Shown here piece by piece: positions 12,001 to 23,451 of a stretch of 64,000 nucleotides of DNA (position 1 is its first letter; the number at the start of each line of letters is the position of its first letter). The DNA is from Metarhizium brunneum (lineage: Eukaryota; Ascomycota; Sordariomycetes; Hypocreales; Clavicipitaceae). The notes under the pieces were generated by a model that searched no databases, was not told where the DNA came from, and saw nothing but the letters and a program-made list of their open reading frames with translations. The translations under genes were made by a program, and so were the position numbers. The stretch lies in the NCBI RefSeq assembly GCF_013426205.1, contig NC_089427.1, forward strand, positions 1,860,001-1,924,000, written 5' to 3'.

Positions 12001-12743
12001 TCTCGAATAGACCTTGGCGCTGCATCTGGACACCCAAGTTCAGGGCAGTCTGTCCGCCAAAGGACAAGAATATGCCATCGGGCTTCTCTTTCTCGATGAC
12101 ATAGCTGACATACTCGGGGGTAACTGGCAGATAGTAGACCTCATCGGCGAGGGAGTGGTTGGTCTGGATAGTAGCAATGTTAGGGTTAATCAGAACAGAA
12201 GCGACGCCAGCTTCCTTGAGAGCCTTGAGGGCTTGTGAGCCTGTATATGAAAAGGGCGGTGTTAGCATGTGAAACTTTAAATTTGAACAAGATTTCGTCA
12301 TGTTTGCGGCGGCACATGAGTCACGACTGTGAAAGCGCGTCCTCGGTGTGCCTGCTCTCTGCCTCCTCTTGGGAGATGTCGGCATGAGGGAACAAACCTG
12401 AATAATCGAATTCACCAGCCTGGCCAATGGCAAGACCACCACTGCCAATGACGAGAACCTTCTTCACATCGACATTCTGAACATGCTTAATGATCCCACT
12501 GTCGATGTAAGCCTTGGTGTTTGGCGCGGACTCGGCTGGCGAGGAGCTATAATTTCGGACAATGGAAATTGTGCCAAGTCTCTTGGGGACCTGTTTAGCC
12601 TGCAGCAAAGAGCGGGCAGACGACCTCAACGAGGCTGTGGTGAGAGACCTGGCGGGAGAAGGCAGAGTTCGAGGAATGCGACGCCCAGCTCGGAGCATGA
12701 CCGGAGCGCGGCCAGCCAGCATCGAAGGCATCGCGAGAGGCAT
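9014..12743 (-). CDS. arg-3: Arginine-specific carbamoyl-phosphate synthase, large subunit (mitochondrial)
   Basis: Predicted product of 1170 aa from three exons: 12743-12398, 12240-9182 and 9121-9014. It makes carbamoyl phosphate from glutamine-derived ammonia, bicarbonate and 2 ATP for arginine synthesis (Neurospora arg-3, yeast CPA2). The first 50-60 residues are Arg/Ser/Ala-rich with no acidic residues, as expected of a mitochondrial presequence. The mature part starts at KKVLVIGSGGLAIGQAGEFDYSG, followed by two tandem ATP-grasp halves (the second begins KVMIN-like [24 protein letters not shown]) and a C-terminal MGS-like domain ending DFIGGKPL. The final 36 codons lie in a separate exon reached by a 60-nt intron at 9122-9181. 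I chose the ATG at 12743 because it starts the basic presequence; an upstream in-frame ATG at 13004 would add unlikely sequence. Possible GATA and Gcn4/CPC1-type sites lie 300-350 bp upstream. Confidence 0.94.
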
Positions 12744-13079
12744 CACAATTGCAGACGACAGACAGACAGCTCCCCGGGCGTTCAATGCTTCAATGACACC
12801 GTCCCTCGAGCAGCCTGGACGTTCGCGGGGCCAATTGAGCAGGTGTCGATGGCCAGCGGAGCGAAGGGGACACGGAATTGCAGAAGGAATGAAAGTCGGT
12901 GACCAAGACCAAAAGCAGAGGGATGCGTGGTGTGTGGTGTGCGTGGTGTGTGGGACGTGGGACAAAAGGCCGGGATTGGAACAATTAAGAGCTCGGGCCA
13001 GCAAAAAAAAAAAATTGGGCGGCTCCAGGTTCCGGTCCGGGGGTCGGGCGAGTCACAGACAGACTTACAGTCAACAGCC

Positions 13080-13090
13080 GATAAGATAAG
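13080..13090 (+). promoter_or_regulatory. Tandem GATA sites upstream of arg-3
   Basis: GATAAGATAAG gives two adjacent HGATAR-type sites about 340 bp upstream of the arg-3 start codon. Paired GATA sites are typical targets of the nitrogen regulators AreA/NIT2. A TGACTCG sequence (minus strand, 13049-13055) nearby is one base off the CPC1/Gcn4 site TGACTCA. Regulation by either factor is inferred. Confidence 0.4.
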
Positions 13091-13625
13091 GTCAATAGTC
13101 TAGTCGCCTGGAGCAGCGTATGTGAGCACTGTAGTTAAGTATTGTTCGAGAATCAAGCGTCAATTACTAGTGGTGATAGCAAGAGCGACTGGTTATGGGT
13201 CCTAGCGCTTGCGGCTGCTGGGGCTGCAGCATCAGTGGCGCTGCCGAACCAGATGGCGACAAATTGTTGGCAAGATTTCTTGTTGAGGGTCCGGGAAGGA
13301 AAGAAGCATGGAAAGAAAAACCTGCGTGGGTTGTCGCATCAAATGTGTGAACCCTGACCACGCAGCACAGTCATAAAGTGGGAAGTGCGCTGCGAGTTCG
13401 GCATCCAGGATAAAGCCGACGCCATCCTTCTCCTTATTGATGGCAATGCCCAGTCTTCGATCGATGCCCGCCTGCTCGTAGAAACTTGCCCAAATCGTCC
13501 CTGCAATGGGAGGCAATGATGCATCATCAATTGATGCATGTGCAACGCCTGACGCCAGCTCACTCGTCATCCAAGTGCGGTTGAGGTGTGCCAGCTGCAC
13601 GGCGCATGCAAGCATTTCCGGACAA

Positions 13626-13643
13626 GTACGGAGTACTCCGTAC
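13626..13643. repeat. 18-bp CGG-N6-CCG palindrome
   Basis: GTACGGAGTACTCCGTAC is a perfect palindrome and the longest copy of the dispersed TACGGAGTAC family. It contains inverted CGG triplets spaced by 6 nt, the arrangement recognised by some Zn2Cys6 factors such as Ppr1/UaY. Confidence 0.75.
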
Positions 13644-14604
13644 GAGGCGCGCACAACATGTTGACCCGTGCCATGGCTGTACAATGTCGGCCCATGAACA
13701 CCAAAGCGGGTTATTGCCGCGTCAATCCGTTCCTTGCGCTTCATGGCTGATGAAGCCTTCACATCAACCAGCCTGGAACTTGCACCGTTGACATCAATTG
13801 ATGACCGAACCCGCCTTCTCGTCTGTCCTGTCCGTCGTCACCTTGCCTGGGTCCCTCCCCACGCTTTGCCGTATCAATGATCCACCTGATATGCGCATTA
13901 TTCTTGAGTGGGCCATCTTTTTTCCCAAATGCAAAGTCCCCAGCTCTTCTAATTGGATCAGCTGATAGGGAGCTTCTCGGTAGTCACTTGGCTAGCCAGC
14001 TGCCAACTTTGCCAACCCTGAACCTTATTAGCGCGTTGCTTGCTTGCAGAGACAAGATGCCAAAATTGACAGAGTATAAAAATACTTTTGCATCTTCTGC
14101 ATCTTCTCCATCATGCAGCCACGGAATTGCCCATGCCATCGTCTGCAATGCGGTAGACATCGTAGGATTGGTGCATCCCAGCTAGGATTGTGTGTGATTA
14201 TGTAAGCAACGACTTCACCTGGCCGCATCGCCACTCGAATACTCCCATCAGACCTGCTCTCACATGTATTGACTATATCTTCGCCACACAGGACGTTTGC
14301 CAAACCCGGCTCCAACTTGGAAATCTTTTAAAAAGCTTGAGAAACGCCATACCATGCCTCAGCGGTATGCCTGGCGCCCCAAGACCGAATTATACGGATC
14401 ATCTCTGTAAAGGATGAAGCCGGAGACAAGTGCATGTCTACGTATCGTTTAGCACCTCCCGGTCGACATATCGGCAGAAGAAACGCGCTAAAAGGAAACC
14501 TGTCATGGTCTACAGCATGAAATCGTAGCCCACAGGGCAACACTCGGGCATACAGCAACCTGGAGCCTACCCTAGGCTAGATTTGAATACGATAGGAACC
14601 CTTG

Positions 14605-16079
14605 CTATTTTGTTTGGATTTTGTTCCTTTCACGCACAGCCTGTGTCATTTCCTTGGCTATGGCTTCACTACAAAGCCTCCCCCGCGGCGTCAGCTCCAA
14701 ATCCTCCACAGTGGGCGAATCCTTCCAATTTTCAACCGCAAGACTGAAAAAAGACTCTTCCGAAAGTTGTCTCATATGCTTCCCAAAAGCAGTGGGCATC
14801 CCGGGAGTACACAAGCAAATCTGAGTGATCAAATGCGCCTTTGCCACCATGCTCACCGCCACTGGCCTCCGTATCTCGTGATACTTCTCCAACGCAGAGC
14901 GCATCAGCTGGCGAGATATTCGCCCCTCTCGCCTTGACAAGGCCTCTCTCCTCGCCCTCACAAGTTCATTCATGAGCACGGCACACATCTCGATGGCCTG
15001 GCAAGCCCCCATTCCACTGGCAGGAGATATCTTGCACGCCGCATCACCTACCAACACGCCACGATGAGTGTGCCAGATTGGCGCGACGCCTTCCTGAAGC
15101 GGGATTTTGAACTTGAAAATAGCGTTCTTGTCAACGTCGCCGAACGTCGCTTCTGGCATGACACGGATGTCCGCGAGCAATTGGCACGCTTTGTCCGCGT
15201 CGGAGGCTGAATATCGCGGCGGCAGCTGGGTATTTGCGGCTTGGTTTTCGAAGAGGAACCAGAATATGGTGCCTCCTTTACCGGCAAAGGCTAGAACGCC
15301 CCCGTTTGGGCGGTGAGTGCCGAAGTGGTCGCCGGGGAGGATGCCTGGTGTTGCGGAGGACATGCCGTAGGTGCAAGTGAAGGGCGATGACATGTCTGTT
15401 TTCACCCGGCAGATTGATTCTTTGTTCGTTTGTTCGTCTGAATGTGGATCAGCCGGTGTGAATCGGGACGGCCACAAAAACTTACATTCGGCCATGGGCT
15501 TTGAGGCATCTACGAGCCTTCGCAGCGTGCTGTTTACGCCATCTGCACCCACGACCAAGTCGGCTCGATAGGATCCACGAGCCGTACGAACAATGACCTC
15601 ATCCTCATTCTCCTCAACCGAGGTTACCAGGCACGGACCCATGATGCATTCTCTCCGTGTGATACTCTCCCAAAGTATACGACGGAACGCCGCTCGCTCC
15701 ATGATGGTGAAGCCATAACCAACCCTAGGCCAAACATCAGCACCAAGAACAATAAAACCGAATACCGCGAAACAGAGACACACCTCTTCCTACTGGTACC
15801 CAGAGCACTGTTTCTCATAATCTGGTTTCCATCTTCATCATACCGATATGTTTCAGCCAACGTGCCCGCCTCCGCGTCCACCTTCTCCGCGACACCCAGC
15901 TGGTCTAGGATACGCAGGGCATTCGCCTGTAAGCCGATTCCCGCGCCTTTATCACCCTCGAGCGAGTCTCGCTTTTCAAAGAGGATGTAACTGAAACCCA
16001 ACCCCTCGCAAAGCAAAGCCAGAGTGAGGCCTGCTATGCCGCCGCCTACGATGGCTATTTCATAGTGCTCGTGAGCCAT
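14605..16079 (-). CDS. FAD-dependent aromatic hydroxylase-like monooxygenase
   Basis: Predicted product of 455 aa from three exons: 16079-15784, 15724-15486 and 15437-14605. It belongs to the PF01494 FAD-binding monooxygenases (salicylate hydroxylase-like or the related fungal secondary-metabolism enzymes). The Rossmann motif VGGGIAGLTLALLCEG lies at residues 10-25, followed by the FAD-contacting acidic end LFEKRDS. The DG motif is VVGADGVNSTLRR and the GD motif is VLVGDAACKISPASGMGACQ. Each intron restores these motifs in frame. The C-terminal stretch (about residues 340-455) has HLITQICLCTPGMP and a charged tail, and no clear membrane anchor. No polyketide synthase, synthetase or P450 lies nearby, so this looks like a stand-alone catabolic or detoxifying enzyme. 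The substrate cannot be told from sequence. Confidence 0.88.
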
Positions 16080-17456
16080 TCGGCGCGGAGGCGTTTGGCC
16101 GTTTATGAGACCTGGGGTGGCCTGCCGTGCGATACCTCTCCAGAACCTGAATAACGATGCCGACGGACAGATGTGCGAGTGTGTAACTAGTTGGCGGCTG
16201 TATGCGCGACTTGCTTCCTTTTATGCTTGGACGCATCGTAAGGCGGCCAGTCCCGCGGCCTGGTTTGAGTCACTGCACCCGCATGTCGTATCATGTGGCT
16301 GAGCGGCACGGCATGGGATGTACAACAAAGTGGGAGTAGTTGGTAGTTGGTCATTCCTCTTGCCTTTTCCGGCATGGGAAGATGCGATGTCGTAGTGATG
16401 TCTTCCTTAATTAGGCTGAGAATGTTGCCATCGCAGCCCTCATCAACGCGCGAATAGAACAGCATTTTTTTTCTTTCAAGGATCAAAAGAAGACAGCCTC
16501 AACATGGTTGCATAAACTCGATTGACTACGTAGTAAATGGAAACAAGGAACTTGATAGCACTGTCCGTCGTCGCGGGTGTTATTCCATCCACCGACGCCA
16601 GTTGTATGATAAAATAGCCCGCGCGCAGTACCGCTTGGCGCAAGGAGCATTTGGCCCGACGTGGCTACACGTATCGTCCTATGTCATAATATTCTGTCAT
16701 GCAAGGTGTATACCGGGATACACAAACATCGATTGAGCTGGATGAGTGCACTGTGGAATGCATGTACTTGTCCTCAATGATACACAGGTGTATGTATACC
16801 CACCCAACAGACGAAATACAAGACGCAGTATATTCACAGAAGGTCCGGTCACAAATATCCAAAGCCGGAAAAGAGCTTGCCTTGAATGAGCGATGCCGCA
16901 AAGGCCGTTTTGTCCACTCCTTGGCACTTTGACAACGCTGCCATGCACCGACAACCGGGTTTCAACCAAAGGCGCGCGACTCACTTGCCATCATGAACAA
17001 AGACGAAGAAAAAAACAAAGTCTCCATCTAATCTGAACATAACTCACACACTGGCACTTCGCGACTCCAAATTGACTTTTGCCCCCCTAAGCCCTTTGAC
17101 ACCATCTTAACAAGTGCCGCTGAATGACCGTAACAGAACCGCCTGTAAAGCCTATTGTGTTCGAAATCACAACTTGTAAGAGTTATATCAAAAGTTTCCA
17201 TGGTATTCACATCATGTTCACCTCTCGGCAAAAGAGTATAATATGCCGCATCACCACGACTTTTTTAATACACAAACCTCGAATCCTCACGAACCATTTA
17301 CATTCTTTCGCAGCACCTCGTATCTTTGCACAACTTGCTTCCATCGAAACTTTTGTCTACCATCATCGTCCCTGATATCTTCCAAATACATCATCGTTAC
17401 TCATCCTAAAAAAAAACACAAGAAAAAACTGAAAAAAAGAAAAAACCATCGCAACA
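16080..17456. other. Intergenic, divergent promoter region
   Basis: Between the monooxygenase (-) and the unknown protein at 17457 (+). No gene is supported. The right 150 bp is A- and C-rich with runs such as CACAAGAAAAAACTGAAAAA, as expected for a 5' untranslated leader. Confidence 0.6.
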
Positions 17457-18071
17457 ATGGGGGGACCTATTTGCCCCAGGCTATCACAACGGTTGCACTG
17501 CTTCTTTTCGCGTCGTTCAAAAGTTCGTAAGAATCGCCTTGTTACACAGGACAGTGTCAAGTGTGAGGAATGCCGTGACAGCGACGCATATTCGGCATCT
17601 GATCCGGACAACGCAGCAGCCGACGTGGAGGACCATCACGTTTCGGACGCAAGCCATGACAACTCTTCACCGCAGAACACACAAGAAGACGAAACACAGC
17701 AGCCTCTTACAGTTAGAATGAGCGCTGGATCGGACAAGACTCTTGCGGAATTGAGCCCAACCATCCGTGTCGTTCGGGACAGTTCTGCACCGGACGAGTC
17801 CCTCTTGCCAGGAGATTCCGAAGCGAGCAGCGGTACACAACTTGCATCAGAGTCTCTCGATGATTCATACACCGTACAACCAGGCTTGTCCTCGAAACGC
17901 GGAAACCGTTCGATAACCAAAGGCAAGCTCAAGCGGCCTCCCGTTCAATTCAACTTCATGGGAGACAAAGCACGCAGACGGGAAAGGTACTGGAAGAGCA
18001 GAACTCCGTCTTCGGAATCAATGGTTTGCGAAAAAGCGCTTCGCGAGGAAGAGAAAGGGGCCTTTTTTTGA
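17457..18071 (+). CDS. Hypothetical serine/acid-rich protein
   Basis: A single open frame of 204 aa beginning in a favourable context (CAACAATGG). I do not recognise it. The N terminus MGGPICPRL has Gly2 and Cys6, which could allow N-myristoylation with palmitoylation, and is followed by a basic patch (FFSRRSKVRKNR). The middle (about 40-150) is rich in Ser, Asp, Glu and Thr and probably disordered. The C-terminal part is basic with an ordered-looking core (KLKRPPVQFNFMGDKARRRERYW). The mix of lipid-anchor-like start and basic patches is compatible with a membrane-peripheral protein, but that is a guess. It could also be a chance frame or lineage-restricted gene. Confidence 0.45.
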   Translation: MGGPICPRLSQRLHCFFSRRSKVRKNRLVTQDSVKCEECRDSDAYSASDPDNAAADVEDHHVSDASHDNSSPQNTQEDETQQPLTVRMSAGSDKTLAELSPTIRVVRDSSAPDESLLPGDSEASSGTQLASESLDDSYTVQPGLSSKRGNRSITKGKLKRPPVQFNFMGDKARRRERYWKSRTPSSESMVCEKALREEEKGAFF

Positions 18072-18743
18072 GTCCACCTTGTGCACATACGCGAACAGCG
18101 ACAAGTCAATGCGTTCGAACGTGGCTCAAGATGATGGCTTGGATTTTCTTTCCAATTTGATCATGGTGTTGATTTTTACCGCACATCGTACTGTACCATT
18201 CTATGCTCCTCCCCCGCCCCCGATTTCCATCTACAACTTCTTCCTTCATATAGTACACTTCAGTTTTCTTCAACACTAGGCTGAGGACATCAGTGCATGG
18301 ACATCGAGGCGCTGATCATGTGAAAAACAATTCGCTAATAGAGGGTTGATATAAACAAGATATCGGGTCGGTTGGGGCAATTTGCTTCCTTTCTAGATAG
18401 AATAGCAAGAGCCGTCACCATACCTAGCCTATCTTTTTCAAAAATAAAACAATCATTTGGTAGAATTTGACTTCTGAGACATGTCGATACACAAAGAGTA
18501 ACCGATCAACAGCAGTTACTCCTTGCAATGAAACTTCGGGTTGGGCATGTATAGTCTGTGGCAATATGCTCGAGTATTGGCCGTTGGCCAAGTGTGCGTT
18601 GATATGTCCCAGTATCCAGTAGTATAACGCGTGATGCATGGTTACTTGGTTAGGCCAAATACTTCTTGCCTCCCATTGTAGCTTCCTGCTTCATTGGGTA
18701 ATTGATCGCTCAGCAACACACAATTCGTGGCGTGTTTTCCCAT
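18072..18743. other. Intergenic between convergent genes
   Basis: 3' flanks of the unknown protein (+) and the Mpo1-like gene (-). Nothing recognisable is seen. Confidence 0.6.
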
Positions 18744-19540
18744 CTACTTGGCTTTCCCATTCTTAGAAGCGGCCTTGAACTTGGCGACCTCTTGCTGTAC
18801 TTTCTTGTCGACACGAGCCTGGAGCTCAGGGCGGTATCCTAGCTTGAAGAGGACCTCAAGCCAGACGAACAACGGGGCTAAGAAGATGGCCTGGAGTAGG
18901 TTATCCAGCAAGGCAGGAGCGCGGCCTTCGAACGCTCCGTGTCCAACGAATTGGAAAATCCAGGCAGCAAGATGGCAGCCGAGTGCAATCTGGAAAGTGG
19001 TAGCTGGGTTCTCTGCTTTTAGGAAATTGGAGTAAGCGGTGCCGGCCAAGCAGAATGCAGCCAACACAAAGCCAGCGACTGGCTCGAGCAGTAAGTAGAG
19101 TGCCGAATACATGAGAGCCGCAATGGTGCCCAGATTGAGGTCAAGATATGGCACGGAGAGCCAGCTAGGGGTCTGGATGAGGGTGCCCGAGTATGTGGCC
19201 TAGAAAAGAATTAGGACCAGTGCCGAATGGTTGATGTCGGATTTCGGAGGCAGTGATTCCATGAGCATACCATGCAAAAGGCCGAGATCAGGATAATCGG
19301 AACGCATATTATGTGAATAAGCTTGTTGATTGAATTATGGTGGTAAGCGCCATACTGTGTACATGAAAACCAGAAAGAAAAAATTAGTATCGAATCGCAC
19401 CAAGTCCAGTATGGGATTGAGGCTGAGATTTGACGTGAGATCGCTGGGTATGAGGGAGGGGTTGGACGTCGATAGACATCCGAGGTTCCATAGGTGGTGA
19501 TGCTCACAAAGGTAAGGTGGTGCTCCAAATCCAGCGACAT
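18744..19540 (-). CDS. Mpo1-like (DUF962) ER membrane dioxygenase
   Basis: Predicted product of 190 aa from three exons: 19540-19508, 19354-19271 and 19199-18744. It belongs to the DUF962/YGL010w family. Yeast Mpo1 is an Fe(II)-dependent dioxygenase of the ER that removes one carbon from 2-hydroxy fatty acids during phytosphingosine breakdown. The family histidines are visible: YGAYHHNSINKLIHIICVP (residues 12-30), and GCHLAAWIFQFVGHGAFEGR in the C-terminal half, both likely metal-ligand regions. Four hydrophobic spans fit the family. The C terminus is a charged tail (FKAASKNGKAK) after a short helix, possibly an ER retention signal. The first exon encodes only 11 residues (MSLDLEHHLTF), followed by a 153-nt intron. 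Length is close to yeast Mpo1 (174 aa). Assignment as the same enzyme is by family. Confidence 0.9.
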
Positions 19541-21804
19541 GGTGGGCACGCGACACACAAGCAAAAAAACCAAAAAAAGAGAGCGAGCCGCAGGACGATG
19601 GCGGAACGAGGAGCCGAGACACAAACGCGGGTAAATCAAGGAGATGAAGTCGAGCTGGAAAGGTTGGCGGAAGCGCCTCCTCAAAAGCCCGCCTACACGA
19701 GAAAAATAGAAGTGGATGGCAGAAGAAGACGAGAAGAAAAGGAGCGAACTCGATCGTTGAAGTGATAAGATGGTAGGTTTGGCTCATTCAGGTCAGTCGG
19801 TTCATGTGCCAGCTCTGCCTGTCGGGGTTCGGTTGGCTCTTCCGTTCCGTGGCCACTCTGAGCCACGACAAAAGCGCAGCGCCCAAGTCGACCAGACTCC
19901 ATCCAACTTCGTCTACGGAGTACTCCGTAACCAGGTACTCCGTGCTGTAATGACTTTGAAGCGCTGTGCTCAGAGGGAGAGGGGGTGTCACACTAGCAAA
20001 CGGAGGAACACAGAGAGTGTCTGCCGGTTCTCGGCGTGCTGCAACCATCAGTCCATCAGCTGCCAAAGTCTGTGAGGGACGGCGGGGCGTGGGTCTAAAC
20101 CCAACGAATCCATAGCTGCTTCGTACTGGGCAAGGCGCGCTGTGCGAGCGTAGGAGCTTGCCAGGCTGGACATGAACCACCAGGCCACCCCAAGCCCCTC
20201 TAAACTGGAGGTTGACAGAGTCTAGCCTGTCGGCCCTGTTCGTGTTCTCGTCGTGGTCATCCAGTGGTTCTGTCATGACAGCCCACACAGAGCAGCGTGC
20301 CACGTCTCCAACTAGTGGCAGATGCTGCCTCGGCCATCAGCTGTCAAGCAGCATCGCAAGTGGTATGTATGTACATGGTATCTGTCTAGGTAAGTAATGT
20401 CCTTGAAGACCAGCATGCATGACCTAGGCCGTGTGCCCGGGCAAACTCTGCGGAGAACAGGCAATGTCTCATGAATCCCGCCGGGGAGTGCAGGGCTGAG
20501 CTATTGCGACCCGGATGGGTGGCAAAGAGACTTTGACCTGCCAAAGTACACGTGTATCGCGCCAATAATGGATATCGGGGTATATCAGCACACATACATA
20601 CGTCGCTATGGACAATGATATCTTCTTGCCAGAGGCCGTGCTATTACTACTATAGAATACGATAAGCACAATCGGGTCTAGGGATTCGGGCCTTCGGTCA
20701 TACTCCGAGCAACAGTTCTGTACCCCGGGGCGACAATGTGCATATACTATAGCTGTTGAAGACAGGTAATATTACTCGGTACACCAAGCTTATGTGGCGT
20801 AAGGAGGGTCCATTCTGGCACTCAACCGAATAATCGTCTCCTGAGCTCGAGGGCTGCTCTGATAAATCCTCCATGGCGATAAGAGTACGAAAAGTGAAAT
20901 CGTAGCTGAGGTCCCGCTGTCTGACACTTTCTGCATCAGTCAAATGCACTGCCTTGCGATGAGAGCTTGCATGTTGTCAGGCAGGAATGGCTCTGCTGCA
21001 GGGCTTCTCTTCCGCCAATTGCATCACAGTCGACGGCCGGTCTTGGAAGAAACCCTTGTCTTCGAAGTTCGGATCAAGTCCCGGCTCACCAAACTCGGGC
21101 CCCAGGTACCAGGTAGATCTTGTTGGCAGTGACTAGAGTTTGTTCCCTAGTGTTGCGCCTTAGTTCGTGGCCCACCAGCCTCTTGGCCTCGGATGACCCT
21201 GAGGTAGAAGGGCTCTGTATAATGATTAGCAAGCACGAATAATTCAAAGAGCTGAGACATGTAGCTTCCTTGGTGATGGTTCGTAGAAGACCAAACGGTA
21301 CCGTTTTTGCATCACGGCAAGAAAATATACATTCGAGCCTGCTCGTCGTTGCTCCGTTTGTACTCCGTACATTGAAGCACCTCCGAGAAACGCCAGGCAA
21401 CTGCGACGAGGCTGTGCACGGACCACCTGCCTCTCATCTGGGTGACAAGATTTCAACCACCAATGTTGGCGTCGCATTTGCTCCCTCCGCCTCGCGTCGT
21501 CAACCTCTCAGATCCTCAACCACATCGCCAACTCCCACTCGGGGGCTAACCGTGCACTTCTCGGGGCGTGGAGAGTCTCTTCCAAACACATTCCTCCAGA
21601 TTCCGACTCGTCTACATCCTTCGTCGCTCCGTCCTCAGCGGCGCATCCTCGCGATACATCCCCAACTGGAACTGCGGGCCGAACCTTTATCCCTCCGATT
21701 TGAGTCCTGCGAAGCCTCCGTCTCGCCAATACGCCTATCCAACTAAATATACACCGAATTATTGACTACTACTGCTGTTTCCCGCAGTAGGGCGAGAGTC
21801 CACA
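19541..21804. other. Intergenic, no convincing gene
   Basis: A 2.3-kb gap between the Mpo1-like gene (-) and RPB7 (+). It holds a perfect TACGGAGTACTCCGTA palindrome at 19914-19929 and TACTCCGTAC at 21361-21370. Frames are short and unsupported. The last few hundred bases should contain the RPB7 promoter. Confidence 0.55.
19914..19929. repeat. 16-bp CGG-N6-CCG palindrome
   Basis: TACGGAGTACTCCGTA is a perfect palindrome, followed 7 bp later by a further TACTCCGTG half copy. It is identical in its 16-bp core to the one at 13626-13643 and lies about 375 bp upstream of the Mpo1-like start codon. Confidence 0.75.
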
Positions 21805-22502
21805 ATGTTCTTCCTGTACAACATGGAGCGCAGGGTGACCCTGCACCCCTCGTACTTTGGACGCAACATGCACGAACTTGTCACCAGCAAGCTGCTGAAA
21901 GATGTAGAGGGTACTTGCGCTGGAAGCTACTATATCATCTCTATCATGGACACGTTCGATATCTCTGAAGGGCGCATTCTTCCAGGCAACGGTCTTGCAG
22001 AATTTACGGTCGGTTACCGCGCCGTCGTCTGGCGGCCGTTCAAGGGCGAGACGGTATGACAACAAGACCATCGCATTGCAATAAGGGAGAGTTCTAACTT
22101 GCGCAGGTTGATGCGGTTGTATATTCTATCAATCCTCAGGGTTTCTTCGCGCAGGCCGGTCCACTGCGACTTTTCGTTTCCGCACATGTATGGCAGACAA
22201 CGCTTGCGAAGGCTCTTCAAAAGAATGACTGTAGCTAACCACAAGAGAAGTTGATACCAAGCGATATCAAGTGGGATCCAAACGCTACGCCACCGCAGTT
22301 TACCAATAATGAGGACACAGTTATCGAACCCGGGACGCACGTGCGCGTCAAAATTATCGGAACGAGAACAGAAGTCGGGGAGATGTGGGCCATTGGAAGT
22401 ATCAAGGAGGATTACCTAGGGTACGCTGATGACTTTGTACTGCAAAACCAATTTCGCATGAATACGCCGCTAATACGCTGTTGCAGATGTCTTCAGGACT
22501 GA
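21805..22502 (+). CDS. RPB7: RNA polymerase II subunit Rpb7
   Basis: Predicted product of 172 aa from four exons: 21805-22053, 22107-22187, 22248-22420 and 22487-22502. It is the Rpb7 subunit, which with Rpb4 forms the stalk of RNA polymerase II and contacts nascent RNA. The N-terminal RNP-like domain begins MFFLYNMERRVTLHPSYFG and contains TCAGSYYIISIMD. The C-terminal OB (S1-like) domain holds VDAVVYSINPQGFFAQAGPL and ends IGSIKEDYLGCLQD. Exon 4 encodes only the last five residues plus stop. Phases agree at every junction (83 codons, 27 codons, 57 codons plus 2 nt). Length equals the usual 171-172 aa. The GT at 22054 is used, and an AG|AAGTTG acceptor at 22248 restores LIPSDIKWDPN. Confidence 0.95.
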
Positions 22503-23451
22503 TGAACTACGAATCTAAGAGCCGTCGATTTATAACGCGACCGCATTCGAGGTGAAGAAGGTAGATGGGAAAAAAACCTCTCTCAAGTATTCTTGAGAGA
22601 ATATAATAAGACCGGGGGCTCCTGTGTGGTACAGGTCTGAGAAGCTGTTCCTCTGGGCATACGACGCGACTCCCTAACAGGGCCCAGCAGAATATATAAC
22701 GACTAGAATTTGAGATGGCGCGAGCGCCAGGAGGGACTGATTGGGCAAAGCAAAATATTTTGTTAAAGATGAAGTACAAAATGAAGAGAAACAAATGGCC
22801 CCAACCGAATAGAAAAGGTCAAAGTCAGTAGCCTCTCTTCCCACATGCGCTGAGCTTGACGTAGTTTGTAGCTACAAGTTGGTTTGGTTTTGATGTATAG
22901 CAGGACGTCAGGGCCTACTTGGCATCGATTGTCAGCGTCCTTGTCGGCACAAAGAGGTGGGATATTTAAAGCAAAACGGCGTGTTGAATTGATATCAATT
23001 GGCATCTGTCTCGGGGTAAACAAATCCCGAACCAGACATCAACTCGTCCTGCAACCCCCCACCGATGACTCTTCCCCAGCGCATCGTCACCCCCACTCCA
23101 CTCGATCCCCACCAAGCCATGTTATCTCCCGAATGCGAAAGCAGTAACCACTTCTCCAATTGCATCCTGCGCAGGATAAAGCAGCTTTGGAGACTAATGC
23201 CAGGACGGGCGTTTTATGCGCCCCAAGCCGACAAGTGCGCCGATGCCGCTGAAGTAGAACCACACGTCCCCGCAACCACCCTGTGATTCAAAACCGTCTC
23301 TTGAGGCCTTGACCGTACCTTGCACCCTTTTCATTCTTGACACGCACGCCTTGTTGAAGGTGTTCACTGGCTCACTGCTTAGGCATGATATACTTTTATT
23401 TCAAAGAAACCTGCGTTATAAGTTGTGACAACGTTACAGAGGACATACACC
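22503..23451. other. Intergenic
   Basis: Between RPB7 and the aldolase gene, both on the plus strand. A hairpin-like element, CTCTCAAG/CTTGAGAG (22580-22599, ACCTCTCTCAAGTATTCTTGAGAG context), lies shortly after RPB7. No gene is supported. Confidence 0.55.

Larger units (their letters stand above)
12744..14604. other. Intergenic, upstream of arg-3 and downstream of the monooxygenase
   Basis: Contains the promoter of the minus-strand arg-3 gene (12744 to about 13150). The rest shows only weak frames; the one at 13232-13762 (-) has no recognisable features. A perfect 18-bp palindrome at 13626-13643 is listed separately. Confidence 0.55.

Noticed and set aside
13232..13762. 176-codon minus-strand frame
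   Set aside because: It contains the 18-bp palindrome inside the frame and no recognisable features; considered chance, though a lineage-specific gene cannot be excluded.
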